64,000 nucleotides of DNA, taken from contig NZ_SSYB01000002.1 in the NCBI RefSeq assembly GCF_004917075.1, forward strand, positions 271,766 to 335,765, in the 5' to 3' direction. The first letter of the stretch is position 1. The number at the start of each line of letters is the position of its first letter. Source of the DNA: Geomonas edaphica (GTDB lineage Bacteria; Desulfobacterota; Desulfuromonadia; Geobacterales; Geobacteraceae). The notes under the pieces were generated by a model that was given only the letters and a program-made list of their open reading frames with translations, ran no database searches and was not told the origin of the DNA. Shown here in pieces: positions 26,973 to 35,734 of this stretch. Made by a program: the position numbers and the translations under genes.

Positions 26973-27608
26973 TCAGCCCGCAATTTTATCTTTTTTATCC
27001 AGCCGACGCTGGGCTATTGCGCGTCCCAAACGCCAGACCTCTTCAACGGACAGAATCGTCGCTTCCGGATGCGTGGAGCGCCATTTATCCGCAGCCTCTG
27101 GGGCGCTTAAGAAATGGACTTGGCTGCAAAAAGCGTTGCGCACATTGCAGCAACCTGCCTGGTCGGCAGGTATCACGAGAGACACCACAGTTTCGACCGG
27201 AGTCAGCGCGGTAACCCCTGTTGGCGTGACAGTTAACCGAACCGGAACTTCTGTGACCGGGCAGCGTGATTCCACCAGAGCCATCCGCTGCAATGCAACG
27301 GGATACATCAGAGCATCCAGTGCACACCATGTAAACAGATTGTGGCCGTCAACGCTGAAGCGGTGTGGTGTGGGAATCAGAGACAGTCCGCAGGCGATTA
27401 TGTTGCCGTCATCATCGAACACGGTGTCTTTGAATTCCATCAAAGCCGTTTCTATGTCTCGCAGGGGGATATCGAGAGCGAGTGCTATGCTTGCTTTAGC
27501 CACGGGCTTGCCTTTTGCCAACGCGCGCAACAAATGCAACCAGAGCTTGGGATGTCGACAATGCAATGCGGCCTGGAGTCGCTCTCCCAATAAAGGATCA
27601 ATGGACAT
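26973..27608 (-). CDS. merB: Organomercurial lyase MerB
   Basis: A 211-residue enzyme that cleaves the carbon-mercury bond of organomercurials. The two catalytic cysteines and the aspartate are present: Cys95 and Asp98 in FTWCALDALMYP, and Cys161 in AFCSQVHF, close to Cys96/Asp99/Cys159 of plasmid-borne MerB. The N-terminal winged-helix-like part and the PVRLTVTPTGV strand also match. No merR, merT, merP or merA lies nearby, so Hg(II) released here must be handled elsewhere. It overlaps no neighbour and converges on the kinase gene. Confidence 0.9.
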   Translation of the reverse strand: MSIDPLLGERLQAALHCRHPKLWLHLLRALAKGKPVAKASIALALDIPLRDIETALMEFKDTVFDDDGNIIACGLSLIPTPHRFSVDGHNLFTWCALDALMYPVALQRMALVESRCPVTEVPVRLTVTPTGVTALTPVETVVSLVIPADQAGCCNVRNAFCSQVHFLSAPEAADKWRSTHPEATILSVEEVWRLGRAIAQRRLDKKDKIAG

Positions 27609-27735
27609 GTGCCTTACCTCTCTTTATGACCCAGCGGCTGGGAGTTGACTGGGGAGTCTCGTTCCGGTCAATCAGCCATATCAACAGCACGCCACTTTAC
27701 TCAGATTTGCACCAAGCTGCAATCAGGATGAAACC

Positions 27736-27954
27736 ATGACCACTCAATCGCCTACCGACCCGCTCCACGGCGTCACTTTGAAGATGATTCTCACCGAATT
27801 GGTGGAGGAGTTCGGCTGGGAAGAGCTGGGAAAGCGGATCGACATTCGCTGTTTTACCCACACCCCCAGCATTTCCTCCAGCCTCAAGTTCCTAAGAAGG
27901 ACGCCCTGGGCCAGAGACAAGGTCGAGGAGATGTACCTGCGGTTGAAGATGTAG
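27736..27954 (+). CDS. VF530-family (DUF2132) small DNA-binding protein
   Basis: A 72-residue protein. The motif [34 protein letters not shown] and the C-terminal [20 protein letters not shown] are diagnostic of the VF530/DUF2132 family, small double-stranded-DNA-binding helical proteins of unknown physiological role. It is complete and monocistronic. The stretch 27955-28167 after it holds nothing recognisable. Confidence 0.88.
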   Translation: MTTQSPTDPLHGVTLKMILTELVEEFGWEELGKRIDIRCFTHTPSISSSLKFLRRTPWARDKVEEMYLRLKM

Positions 27955-28167
27955 AGGGGGGCAAGACCTCCCTTTCACCGTTCTCCTTCTAGCCCTACCG
28001 TCGAAACCGTAACTCCTGGAAGTTATGGGGGGCGCCTGCAATAATAGCAAATTTAACGGCCAGAGCATCAGAAATCGCAACTTTGCAAGCCTGGCCCCAG
28101 ATTCCCAGATTCCCTTGCCCTCTACTCTACCTCCAGCCCCTCGCCGCCCGTGACTCTTACGCTGCTT

Positions 28168-28917
28168 CTAGGGCTTGCGTGCCAAAACAGAAAAAGCGAG
28201 GTCGCTAATAAACACGCAGCTCTTTGGCCTTTCTTCTTTCAATCTTTGCTCAAGCGTATCAATATCGATCTCAGCTTCAGTCGCTATTCCTTGTTCGACT
28301 ATTCTTGGTAATATGGCCCGAACCACTGTTGAAAATGGATAGTGTAATTTTTGCCCCTGAATAATTGCCTCTGCTTTAACATTCTCGACAATAAACCCAC
28401 TTTCGGTAAGAACGGTTGGTAATTCGAATCCCATATGAAGATTGCCGCCCTCCCTCTCAACAGTTCGCCATATCCATTGGTTTACTTTTTCATGAAGGGG
28501 GAGAGAAGTAATGCGTGCAGGTGTAATTGTTGAATCACTTTCTTGGAAAGCAACCACTCCGCCGCTTTTGACATTGCTGGAAATGTTTTTCAAAGCAGAT
28601 ACGGGGTCTTGCAAGTACATAAGAACACGCCGACCAAATGCAGCGTCAAAGACTCCCAGTTCTGGCAAGTGTGCGGAAATATCTGCGACGCAAAATTTGA
28701 CATTCGAGACATTGCTTGATTGCGCGCGGTGTTTAGCCATCTCAAGAGCGCTTCCATTGATATCTATGCCAATAACCTCTCCTTCTGGGCCAACTGCCTC
28801 CAAAAGGAGAAATGAGACTACTCCATTGCCACAACCGATATCAAGGACACGCATTCCCTTTGCGATACCAGCGCTTGCAATTAGTCTTTCTGTTATGGAA
28901 TTTTCGTTTTCAGACAT
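28168..28917 (-). CDS. Class I SAM-dependent methyltransferase
   Basis: A 249-residue enzyme with the SAM-binding motif VLDIGCGNGVVSFLLL, IGIDINGSALEMA and a DAAFGRRVLMYLQDPVSAL post-motif. The general layout is that of UbiE/small-molecule methyltransferases; the substrate cannot be inferred. AAGGGG precedes the ATG. The gene is AT-richer than neighbouring housekeeping genes and lies beside inverted repeats, so it may be acquired. Confidence 0.75.
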   Translation of the reverse strand: MSENENSITERLIASAGIAKGMRVLDIGCGNGVVSFLLLEAVGPEGEVIGIDINGSALEMAKHRAQSSNVSNVKFCVADISAHLPELGVFDAAFGRRVLMYLQDPVSALKNISSNVKSGGVVAFQESDSTITPARITSLPLHEKVNQWIWRTVEREGGNLHMGFELPTVLTESGFIVENVKAEAIIQGQKLHYPFSTVVRAILPRIVEQGIATEAEIDIDTLEQRLKEERPKSCVFISDLAFSVLARKP

Positions 28918-29052
28918 GTTCCCCTTAATTTGTTGTCGATTCTGTTGGCGAAGATTGTTATTGACCGGTTAGGCAGGCTACAGCGAATAGCGGGACGTCT
29001 CTGAAGTTTTGACTTTAGGGCTTTGTTGTCTCCAGCAACCATGCAACCATGG

Positions 29053-29145
29053 GGGACAGGTCTTTACTCTTGCTCAATTTACTCCTTCTTGGCCGAGAGG
29101 TTTGTTCGGATCGTCAACGGGTAATCAAGAATAAAGACCTGACCC
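29053..29145. repeat. Inverted repeat (ACAGGTCTTTA...TAAAGACCTG)
   Basis: GGACAGGTCTTTACTCTTG (from 29054) is matched by the inverse of CAAGAATAAAGACCTGACC (29127-29144) across a spacer of about 55 bases. The same arm sequence recurs at 30130-30200. Confidence 0.75.
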
Positions 29146-29198
29146 TCATTCCAGTCCCATCCCCGTACTTAGCAGCATGACAAGTGGGGGACTTCCCC

Positions 29199-29876
29199 TC
29201 ATGTTGAAGTTGTCGCTGTGCCTAAGATCGATTTTAAAAATAATCTTCCAAGATAAGTTACAGAAGGAGGTCCAGAAGAATCATTCTTCAATAGCTTAAG
29301 ATGTGTGAGATTATATAAATAGGCTTTCTGTATTTCGTAGTCTTGGTAGTTCTCAATTGGCATACCCAAAGAGTTGTCAGCGAGTTCCATTACACCTTGG
29401 TGTTTTTGGTAAAACTCATTATCTTCACCTGGGGCACCTTCTTGAACAAGAAAGTAAAATTGAAGAAAGATGATCTCTGGATCAGAAACTTGTGATAGTA
29501 ACTGAAGCAATTTTTTTGTTTTTAAATGATTTAGCTCACTCTCTCTTAACCCGTTAGTAAGAATTTGAGCAATATATTCACGGCGTTCTGCAAGAAATGC
29601 TTTTGCTGCCTGCGTTGCGCCCTCCTCAAATATATCTATAAATTCAGGGCTCATGAATCTGGCTTTGAGTTCACCGCTGTCAACTTCTATCTTTTTCACT
29701 CTCTCTTCAAAAGCAACCAAGAATTTCACAAAACGATCTGCCCTTTGGTTCGGTATTACTGCTCCTAGGACTTCAGCTACAAAGGGGCCAATAACAGGAA
29801 CTGCTCCTGAGACGCCTTTTGCGAGCATTGCTATAAAATCACTTGGTGCGATCCCTAATTTATAATTTTCATGCAT
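29199..29876 (-). CDS. Unknown 225-residue protein with an N-terminal hydrophobic segment
   Basis: I do not recognise a named family. Residues 12-45 are glycine/alanine-rich and hydrophobic (AMLAKGVSGAVPVIGPFVAEVLGAVIPNQRADRF), followed by long charged helices. I recall similar hydrophobic VIGP-x-AE-x-x-GA-x-IPNQR-x-DR starts in scattered accessory proteins, but not their function. The ribosome-binding site is weak. Low GC and flanking hairpin repeats suggest horizontal acquisition. Confidence 0.55.
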   Translation of the reverse strand: MHENYKLGIAPSDFIAMLAKGVSGAVPVIGPFVAEVLGAVIPNQRADRFVKFLVAFEERVKKIEVDSGELKARFMSPEFIDIFEEGATQAAKAFLAERREYIAQILTNGLRESELNHLKTKKLLQLLSQVSDPEIIFLQFYFLVQEGAPGEDNEFYQKHQGVMELADNSLGMPIENYQDYEIQKAYLYNLTHLKLLKNDSSGPPSVTYLGRLFLKSILGTATTST

Positions 29877-29995
29877 GATTTTCTTACCATTACCGTCCCT
29901 AGTCTGACCGGCCTAGACTATTATCAGATCAATGAGAGGGTTTCGAAGTGGGGGAACAAAGACGGCAGGTATAAGTTTGTAGATTATGGAAATAA

Positions 29996-30056
29996 GGGGA
30001 CACGTATAAGTTTATAAGATTCGGCGATATAAACTTATTATCTTATATGTGTCCCC
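29996..30056. repeat. Long imperfect hairpin (GGGGACAC...GTGTCCCC)
   Basis: GGGGACACGTATAAGTTTATA on the left is answered by TATAAACTTATTATCTTATATGTGTCCCC on the right around a GATTCGGCGA loop. It lies in a 383-base gap with no gene. Confidence 0.75.
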
Positions 30057-30127
30057 TGCGCTCTGTCCCTCTGCGCTCTATACAAATTTATTCCTCGCTA
30101 GGTCTCATTGCCGAGGATTCAGAGCCT

Positions 30128-30202
30128 GGGAGGCAGGTCTTTATTCTTGAACTCGGCCCTCGTAAATATAATAAAATCAAGAAACAAGACCTGACCCCAG
30201 GC
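30128..30202. repeat. Inverted repeat (CAGGTCTTTATTCTTG...CAAGAAACAAGACCTG)
   Basis: CAGGTCTTTATTCTTG (30133-30148) pairs with CAAGAAACAAGACCTG (about 30178-30193) across 29 bases, with GACCCC following. It is the second copy of the arm seen at 29053-29145. Confidence 0.75.
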
Positions 30203-30259
30203 CCCCTCTACTTGCCTCACCAAATGTAAATATATCAACAACGTCCAGCCCTGCCCCTT

Positions 30260-30955
30260 TTAAATCCAGCTTCGCTTGGTAAACCGATACTTTATTCCAG
30301 TGTTAGTGGCTTCCAAAACTTCTATCACCAGCCCTCTAAACCCGATCACTTTGGATTCCGACAAGTCATAGCTTAGGTCTTGATAAAAAGCAGGGCGAGC
30401 CATATCGTTTGCAAATTCACGATAAACCATCTTGATTGTGTCTTTGGATTTGCCATTATAAAGGATCTCTTTGCGTATAGATCCGGGAGCATACGCTGTT
30501 GTCAGCTTCATCTGAACAGGAGGTTGCTGACTGGAAAAATCATAGCAAGTTCCAGGCATTCCGCAGGTGCAAGATCCTTTTACCAAGCCTTCTTTTGATA
30601 TCCAGAGGCAGGTAGAGGGTTCTGGGGTACCAAAAACAACAAGCGGGGTGGCCATCGGTGGGGCACACTGATAGGTTTCACCAGGGCCTTGGAATGCGGC
30701 AGTGAATATTGTTCCAGGCGGAATTCGCTCCATGTTCTCTTCCTTAAACTCAACCCACTTCTCTGTTGAGAAAGCAGGGAAAGTTAGAACGTCCTCTTGG
30801 CGTACCACAGCCCCTCCCACCTCGGAATACTGGTCTCCGCTCAACGCCGAGTTGTCTGACCTATCAGCTGTTGGGCGTATTGGAGCTGAGATCTGGGTGC
30901 ACCCGACAACCGTGCAAGCTGATACCGCCAAAAGCATTGTCAAAAGCCCTCGCAT
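30260..30955 (-). CDS. Unknown lipoprotein
   Basis: A 231-residue protein with a lipoprotein signal (MRGLLTMLLAVSACTVVGC). The lipobox VVGC puts the lipidated cysteine at residue 19, so it should be anchored in the periplasm or outer membrane. The mature part has paired cysteines (CTCGMPGTC) and a beta-rich C-terminus. AAAGGAGG lies 5 bases before the ATG. No family is recognised and no partner gene is adjacent. Confidence 0.7.
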   Translation of the reverse strand: MRGLLTMLLAVSACTVVGCTQISAPIRPTADRSDNSALSGDQYSEVGGAVVRQEDVLTFPAFSTEKWVEFKEENMERIPPGTIFTAAFQGPGETYQCAPPMATPLVVFGTPEPSTCLWISKEGLVKGSCTCGMPGTCYDFSSQQPPVQMKLTTAYAPGSIRKEILYNGKSKDTIKMVYREFANDMARPAFYQDLSYDLSESKVIGFRGLVIEVLEATNTGIKYRFTKRSWI

Positions 30956-31061
30956 GTTTCCCTCCTTTTAAGTGTTTGGTGCGGTGGTGATAAGAGGAGA
31001 TTCTTGAAATCACGACTTTGACACCCAAATTATAAAGTCTCAAGAACTTGCCCTGACGTTC

Positions 31062-32378
31062 TTACTTGCTGTTCACCCTGCCCACTCCCATCTCTGCGTT
31101 GTGTGCTTTCGCCTTAGCCTGGTACTGGGCGAACTGGGGGACGGCTATCGCGGCCAGGATGCCGATGATGGCTACGGTGACCAGAACGCCGCCGGCTGAT
31201 CCTCCTACTCCCATGCGCGGCATGAAGAGGGCAAAGAACCAGGCGAAAAAACTGCGTGGCGGGGGGGCGGCAAACGGGTTGTCGACTCGTGCGGCTCGCT
31301 TGACGAGCCAGGGGTAGTCGGAGATGAGCTCGTGCAACGACATCCAGAAACCGCTGCTCTGCTCGATCTGATTCAGGTAGGCTTCCACGTTGACCTCGGA
31401 CCAGAGCTTTTCTCCTGCGGACAACGCGATCAGTCCTTTGAGAGCGCTCTCGGTGCTGTCGCAGCAGGCTCTGCCGTACTGGTCGCAGGTGTACTCGCGG
31501 GCACGGGAGTAGGCGGCTCCTATCAGCGGGAATAGGCTTGCGGGCCAGAGGAAGGGTGCCCACTGCAGGTGTCTCTGTTTGATGTGACCGAGTTCGTGCC
31601 CGATGTAGAAGTTGATCGCTTCGGGACGGTCGGACATGGCGTTGATGACGTTCGTGTAGAGCACGACGAAGTTCCTGCCCAAAAACCTCGTGGCGAAGGC
31701 GTTCAGAAAGCCACTGCCGTTGATCAGGTAGGCGTCGGGAAGGTCACTCAGGCCGAGCGTCTTGCAGCAGGTGAGATGCCGGTTGTAAAGGTCGGGGAAC
31801 TGGGTGGGGGAGAGCTTGATGCCGTTGCCCTTCAGATGGGCGATCAGTGCGGATTGACCGATCAGGAGGGCGATGCCGAAAGCGGGCAGCAGTAACGCGA
31901 AAACGCCTTTGGTCGCGAAGAGCAGCCCCAGCCAGTAAATCGTCGCAACCACGGCGTGGATCATGAAGAGGCGCTCCTCCCGGTGGTAGATGATGGGGCC
32001 CAGCTTGACGTTGGGGATGCTGCCGGAGGCTTTCTTCGAGGATCCGCTTGGGCCGGTCGTCCATTTGTCATAGACCACGTGACACTTGGGGCATGACGCC
32101 GCATCGAAGATGGCATCGGACTCCTGCCTCTGATAGCCGCACTTAGGACAGTTTCGAGTCGCCTGGGCTTTCGTCGTCGATGCCGCGACGGCGGGTGGCG
32201 CCACCTCGTCCGTAATCGGTTCGGGCAGCGGCAGAGTCGCCGCGTCCCTTGAGAAAACGAAGCTGGTTTTGCATCTGGGGCAACTGGTGACCGTCGCGTC
32301 GGGCGGGCATTTGTCGAAGGGGACGGATTTACTCAATCCGCACGAGGGGCACGTTACGGCGACTGGACGAGAATTCAT
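31062..32378 (-). CDS. M48-family zinc metallopeptidase with zinc ribbons and a pilin-like C-terminal helix
   Basis: A 438-residue membrane protein. Two N-terminal zinc ribbons (CPSCG...CPRC; CPKCGYQ...CPKCH) precede two transmembrane helices (about residues 140-185). The M48 catalytic motif HELGH is in YIGHELGHIKQRH, with a glutamate-bearing AREYTCDQYG downstream as the likely third zinc ligand. The C-terminus ends with GGVLVTVAIIGILAAIAVPQF, which resembles the N-terminal helix of type IV pilins but lacks the usual Glu5. Family members such as HtpX degrade damaged membrane proteins. AAAGGG precedes the chosen ATG. A longer start to 32435 lacks support. Confidence 0.82.
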   Translation of the reverse strand: MNSRPVAVTCPSCGLSKSVPFDKCPPDATVTSCPRCKTSFVFSRDAATLPLPEPITDEVAPPAVAASTTKAQATRNCPKCGYQRQESDAIFDAASCPKCHVVYDKWTTGPSGSSKKASGSIPNVKLGPIIYHREERLFMIHAVVATIYWLGLLFATKGVFALLLPAFGIALLIGQSALIAHLKGNGIKLSPTQFPDLYNRHLTCCKTLGLSDLPDAYLINGSGFLNAFATRFLGRNFVVLYTNVINAMSDRPEAINFYIGHELGHIKQRHLQWAPFLWPASLFPLIGAAYSRAREYTCDQYGRACCDSTESALKGLIALSAGEKLWSEVNVEAYLNQIEQSSGFWMSLHELISDYPWLVKRAARVDNPFAAPPPRSFFAWFFALFMPRMGVGGSAGGVLVTVAIIGILAAIAVPQFAQYQAKAKAHNAEMGVGRVNSK

Positions 32379-32461
32379 TCCAATAACCCTTTCTTGTACT
32401 GGAGTAGACAAAGAAAAAGCCCTTGGTGATACCAAAGGCTCTCTTTATGGAGGTAGGGTAA

Positions 32462-32559
32462 TGGCGGAAGCACATGGGAATCGAACCCACCTGGGAAGTT
32501 TCTCACCCCCCACACCGGTTTTGAAGACCGGGCCGCCCACCAGCGACGGTGGTGCTTCC
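32462..32559 (-). tRNA. selC: Selenocysteine tRNA (tRNA-Sec, anticodon TCA)
   Basis: A 98-base gene with encoded CCA. An 8-bp acceptor stem (GGAAGCAC/GTGCTTCC), a long variable arm and the CTTCAAA anticodon loop (TCA) identify tRNA-Sec, which inserts selenocysteine at UGA codons. The 5' end is at 32559 and CCA at 32464-32462. It implies the genome also encodes SelA, SelB and SelD and at least one selenoprotein, none of which is in this window. Confidence 0.95.
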
Positions 32560-32805
32560 TCATTGATTTTCTTGTCGAACTTTTTAAATCATCTCCAACT
32601 TTAAGTCAATATATAAAATCGGATATGAAAAAGCGCTGCCTCTTCCGGGCACCCTCTCTTTCGTCTCCTTTATTTGTTCGCCTTACAAAAATGTTCTTAG
32701 TTTTGCTGATAGTTGCGCCTATCCGAACACCCCTGCGATGCTTGACAAACAATCGTGTTTTCTGTATAGCTTGGCGTGCTTACTACCATTTAAAGAGGGG
32801 GATGA

Positions 32806-33135
32806 ATGATCCTGTTCGCCAACATACTCTTGGCCCTTGCGAAGATCATCGAGTTGGCCAACGGTCTTTTAACTGTGTACAAGTACATCCTGCTCGCCAG
32901 TGTCATCATCTCCTGGGTCAACGCCGACCCTTACAACCCCATTGTCAACTTCATCTACCGGGTAACCGAGCCTGCGCTGCGCCGCATCCGCCGCTACATG
33001 CCGGACACCGGCATGCTCGACCTCTCTCCGCTCGTACTCTTCGCGTTGATCTACCTCGTGCAGATCGTGGTCTTCGACACGGCCTACAGCTATCTCATCA
33101 TCTACAGTAACCAGCTCAAAGGGGGTGCCCTGTGA
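32806..33135 (+). CDS. YggT-family membrane protein
   Basis: A 109-residue protein with two hydrophobic regions (ANGLLTVYKYILLASVIISWV and LSPLVLFALIYLVQIVVF) and the conserved NPIVNFIYRVTEPALRRIRRYMP motif between them, as in YggT/YlmG proteins. These influence membrane or cell-division organisation in other bacteria. It starts the yggT-divIVA-yggU-CBS operon, the standard neighbourhood for this family. AGAGGGGG lies just before the ATG, and its stop overlaps the next GTG. Confidence 0.9.
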   Translation: MILFANILLALAKIIELANGLLTVYKYILLASVIISWVNADPYNPIVNFIYRVTEPALRRIRRYMPDTGMLDLSPLVLFALIYLVQIVVFDTAYSYLIIYSNQLKGGAL

Positions 33136-33578
33136 AGATAACCCCCATGGACATCCAGCAGCAGCAGTTCAAGGGGAAGATGTTCGGCGGGCTCGACCCG
33201 GAGGACGTGGATGCCTTCCTGCAACTGGTGGCGGGCGAGATGGAGGAGCTCATCAGGGAGAACAACGACCTGAAGGAGCGCATCAACCGCAACCAGACAC
33301 AGATGACGGAGATGGAGGCCCGCGAGGCGCAACTGCGCGAGACCATGCTGGCGGCTCAGCGCATCACCGAGGAGATGAAGGCGAACGCCCAGAAGGAGGC
33401 ACACCTCATGATCTCGGAGGCTGAGCTTAAGGGGGAGCGCATCATCGCGGACGCCGAGAACAAGCTGGTGCAGTTGAACAACCAGATCCAGGAGCTGAAG
33501 AGGGACAAGCTTCAGTTCGAGTCGGGCTTCAAGAACCTCCTGGATACCTACTATAAGCTGCTCGCCCTGGACAAATAA
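33132..33578 (+). CDS. DivIVA-domain protein
   Basis: A 148-residue coiled-coil protein. The N-terminus (KITPMDIQQQQFKGKMFGGLDPEDVDAFLQLVAGEME) is the DivIVA/GpsB membrane-binding and dimerisation region, followed by continuous heptads to residue 140. DivIVA-type proteins mark curved membranes and recruit division or polar proteins. The GTG start overlaps the yggT stop (GTGA), indicating coupling. Occurrence next to yggT and yggU matches other Geobacter genomes. Confidence 0.9.
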   Translation: MKITPMDIQQQQFKGKMFGGLDPEDVDAFLQLVAGEMEELIRENNDLKERINRNQTQMTEMEAREAQLRETMLAAQRITEEMKANAQKEAHLMISEAELKGERIIADAENKLVQLNNQIQELKRDKLQFESGFKNLLDTYYKLLALDK

Positions 33579-33893
33579 ATGAACGAAGAGACGGTACGGG
33601 TAACACGCACACCTGAGGGGCTCCTCTTCACGGTGCACGTGCAGCCGCGCGCCTCGCGCAGCGAGATCTGCGGCCCGAAGGAAGGGGAGCTAAGGGTACG
33701 GCTCACCTCGCCGCCGGTGGATGACGCCGCGAACAAGCAGTGCGTCGAGCTCATCGCGAAGAGCCTCGGCATCGCCAAGTCCAAGGTCAGCATCAAGTCG
33801 GGCGCCAAGTCCCGGCACAAGGTGGTCAGAGTACAAGGGGTGGAGCAGGATGACCTCCTGCCCTTATTCAAATCGGAGAAGGAGCAGCAATGA
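33579..33893 (+). CDS. DUF167 (YggU) family protein
   Basis: A 104-residue protein with the family signature VHVQPRASRSEICG, LRVRLTSPPVDDAANKQCVELIAKSLGI and KSGAKSRHKVVRV. Function is unknown; the fold is a small alpha/beta domain. It follows divIVA with no gap, and its end overlaps the CBS gene by 4 bases. Confidence 0.92.
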   Translation: MNEETVRVTRTPEGLLFTVHVQPRASRSEICGPKEGELRVRLTSPPVDDAANKQCVELIAKSLGIAKSKVSIKSGAKSRHKVVRVQGVEQDDLLPLFKSEKEQQ

Positions 33894-34348
33894 AGGCGAA
33901 AGACATTATGGTAACGGACGTGCCGTCCATCACCACCAAGACCACGGTGGGTGAGGCGGTCCGGATCATGAAGAGCAACTTCGGCGACGAGAGCTTCCTG
34001 AACGCCGCACCCGGCCTGATCGTGGTCAACGAAAGGGGGGGACTCGCGGGAATCCTCACGCCCTTGAGTATCATCACCGCCATCATGGACGACGCGCCGG
34101 AGGGGAAATCCGACCCCGCCTTCTTCGGTTCCCTGTGCGACCGCATCAAGGATCTCCCCACCTCCGCCATCATGGAGCACCAGCCCATCTCGGTCACCCA
34201 GGACGCGAGCGTCAGCGACGTGGCGAGGCTCTTTCTCACGCACCGTTTCCAGAGAGTACCCGTGGTGGACGGCAAGAAGGTGGTTGGGATCATCTATCGC
34301 TCGCGCCTGCTCTTCGCCATCAGCCAGAGCCTGATCGTTGCCTCTTGA
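33890..34348 (+). CDS. CBS-domain protein
   Basis: A 152-residue protein made of two CBS motifs (KAKDIMVTDVPSITTKTTVGEAVRIM and SAIMEHQPISVTQDASVSDVARLFLTHRFQRVPVVDGKKVVGIIYRSRLL) forming one Bateman module that usually binds adenine nucleotides. No effector domain is attached. It is the last gene of the yggT operon, overlapping yggU by ATGA. Confidence 0.9.
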   Translation: MKAKDIMVTDVPSITTKTTVGEAVRIMKSNFGDESFLNAAPGLIVVNERGGLAGILTPLSIITAIMDDAPEGKSDPAFFGSLCDRIKDLPTSAIMEHQPISVTQDASVSDVARLFLTHRFQRVPVVDGKKVVGIIYRSRLLFAISQSLIVAS

Positions 34349-34433
34349 CAAAAAATGTACCGGGTACTTATATTTGTACCTGTCCCCGGCCGCCTGCGAC
34401 CGGCGGAAAAGTTTATAGGAGGTTGTAAAAGCG

Positions 34434-34673
34434 ATGCCACTTTACGAGTATCAATGCAAAAGCTGCAACGAAACCTTTGAGTTGCGCCAGAAGTTTTCCG
34501 ACGCACCCGCCACGGAGTGCCCTAAGTGCGGCGGCTCCGTTGAAAAGCTGATCTCCCAGTCCGGCTTCTCCCTGAAAGGGGGAGGGTGGTACGGTGACGG
34601 CTACAGCGATTCCAAGGCGGCCCCTTCCTGCCCCTCTGGCGGGGGATGCGCCGGTTGCCCTTCGGCCTCCTGA
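34434..34673 (+). CDS. FmdB-like zinc-ribbon protein
   Basis: A 79-residue protein opening with the FmdB/CxxC regulatory signature MPLYEYQCKSCNETFELRQKF, then CPKCGGSVEKLISQSGFSLKGGGWY, and a cysteine-rich disordered tail. Four cysteines form a zinc ribbon. Function is unknown; it was once proposed as a regulator of formamidase. GGAGG lies about 10 bases before the ATG. Confidence 0.9.
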   Translation: MPLYEYQCKSCNETFELRQKFSDAPATECPKCGGSVEKLISQSGFSLKGGGWYGDGYSDSKAAPSCPSGGGCAGCPSAS

Positions 34674-34693
34674 TCACGCCATGAAACGACAAG

Positions 34694-34720
34694 GCCCCCG
34701 TACCCACGGGGGCTTTTTTT
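34694..34720 (+). terminator. Rho-independent terminator
   Basis: GCCCCCGT/ACGGGGGC stem, ACCC loop and seven T residues after the fmdB-like gene. Confidence 0.92.
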
Positions 34721-34855
34721 GTCCCCCGTTCCCGGCAAAATCCTTTACAAAACCTTCCGTTTTAATTATTATCGACAGCTTAAAAAACTGAGCCCGGCCC
34801 GCCCGCGAGGACGCGCCGCGCCTGCATATTCCAGCGGAAAGAGGGGTACACGTTC

Positions 34856-35701
34856 ATGGCGAAAATCATCGACGGTAAGGCCATCGCGGCAAAGATCCGC
34901 GCCGAGATCAGCGCAGAAGCGGCAAAACTTAAGGAGCGGGGGATCGTCCCCGGGCTCGCCGTGGTGCTTGTCGGGGAGGACCCGGCGAGCAAGGTCTACG
35001 TCTCCATGAAGGAGAAGGCGTGCGCCGATGTCGGTATCTTCTCCGACGAGTACAAGCTCGCGGCGGAAACGAGCGAGGAGGAACTCCTCACCCTCATCGA
35101 CAAGCTGAACAACGACCCGAAGATCCACGGCATCCTCGTGCAGTTGCCGCTGCCGAAGCAGATCAACACCGAAAGGGTCCTCGAGGCGATATCGCCCGAG
35201 AAGGACGCCGACGGCTTCCACCCCTACAACGTCGGCCGCCTCGTCATCGGCAAGCCGCTCTTCCAGCCCTGCACCCCCTACGGCGTCATGGTGATGCTCA
35301 AGGAGACGGGTGTCGACCTGACCGGCAAGGAGGTCGTCGTGGTCGGGCGCTCCAACATCGTCGGTAAGCCGGTCGCCTTCATGTGCCTGCAGCAAAACGC
35401 GACGGTGACGCTATGCCACTCGAAAACCCGCGACCTCGCCGCCAAGGTGGGGCAGGCGGACGTGGTAATCGCTGCGGTCGGTGTTCCCGAGATGATCAAG
35501 GGGGCCTGGATCAAGGAGGGGGCCGTGGTCATCGACGTGGGGGTGAACCGCGTGGGCGAGAAGAAGCTCGTAGGCGACGTGGAGTATGCCGCGGCCAGCG
35601 AGCGTGCCTCGGCGATCACCCCGGTTCCGGGCGGCGTTGGGCCGATGACCATCACCATGCTTTTGCAGAACACCCTGGAGTCGGCGAAAAGGGGGATGTA
35701 G
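34856..35701 (+). CDS. folD: Bifunctional methylenetetrahydrofolate dehydrogenase/cyclohydrolase FolD
   Basis: A 281-residue enzyme converting 5,10-methylene-THF to 10-formyl-THF with NADP. The catalytic lysine/tyrosine region ([10 protein letters not shown]), the GILVQLPLP motif, [24 protein letters not shown], the Rossmann motif [14 protein letters not shown] and the C-terminal [18 protein letters not shown] are all present. The length is standard. It is monocistronic, bounded by a terminator upstream and an inverted-repeat element downstream. Confidence 0.97.
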   Translation: MAKIIDGKAIAAKIRAEISAEAAKLKERGIVPGLAVVLVGEDPASKVYVSMKEKACADVGIFSDEYKLAAETSEEELLTLIDKLNNDPKIHGILVQLPLPKQINTERVLEAISPEKDADGFHPYNVGRLVIGKPLFQPCTPYGVMVMLKETGVDLTGKEVVVVGRSNIVGKPVAFMCLQQNATVTLCHSKTRDLAAKVGQADVVIAAVGVPEMIKGAWIKEGAVVIDVGVNRVGEKKLVGDVEYAAASERASAITPVPGGVGPMTITMLLQNTLESAKRGM

Positions 35702-35734
35702 GAGCAGACGGGTGGGGGACATGGGTGCGTTAGT

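Noticed and set aside
34790-34855. Possible tetrahydrofolate riboswitch before folD
   Set aside because: The conserved core of that class is not present and the leader is too short.
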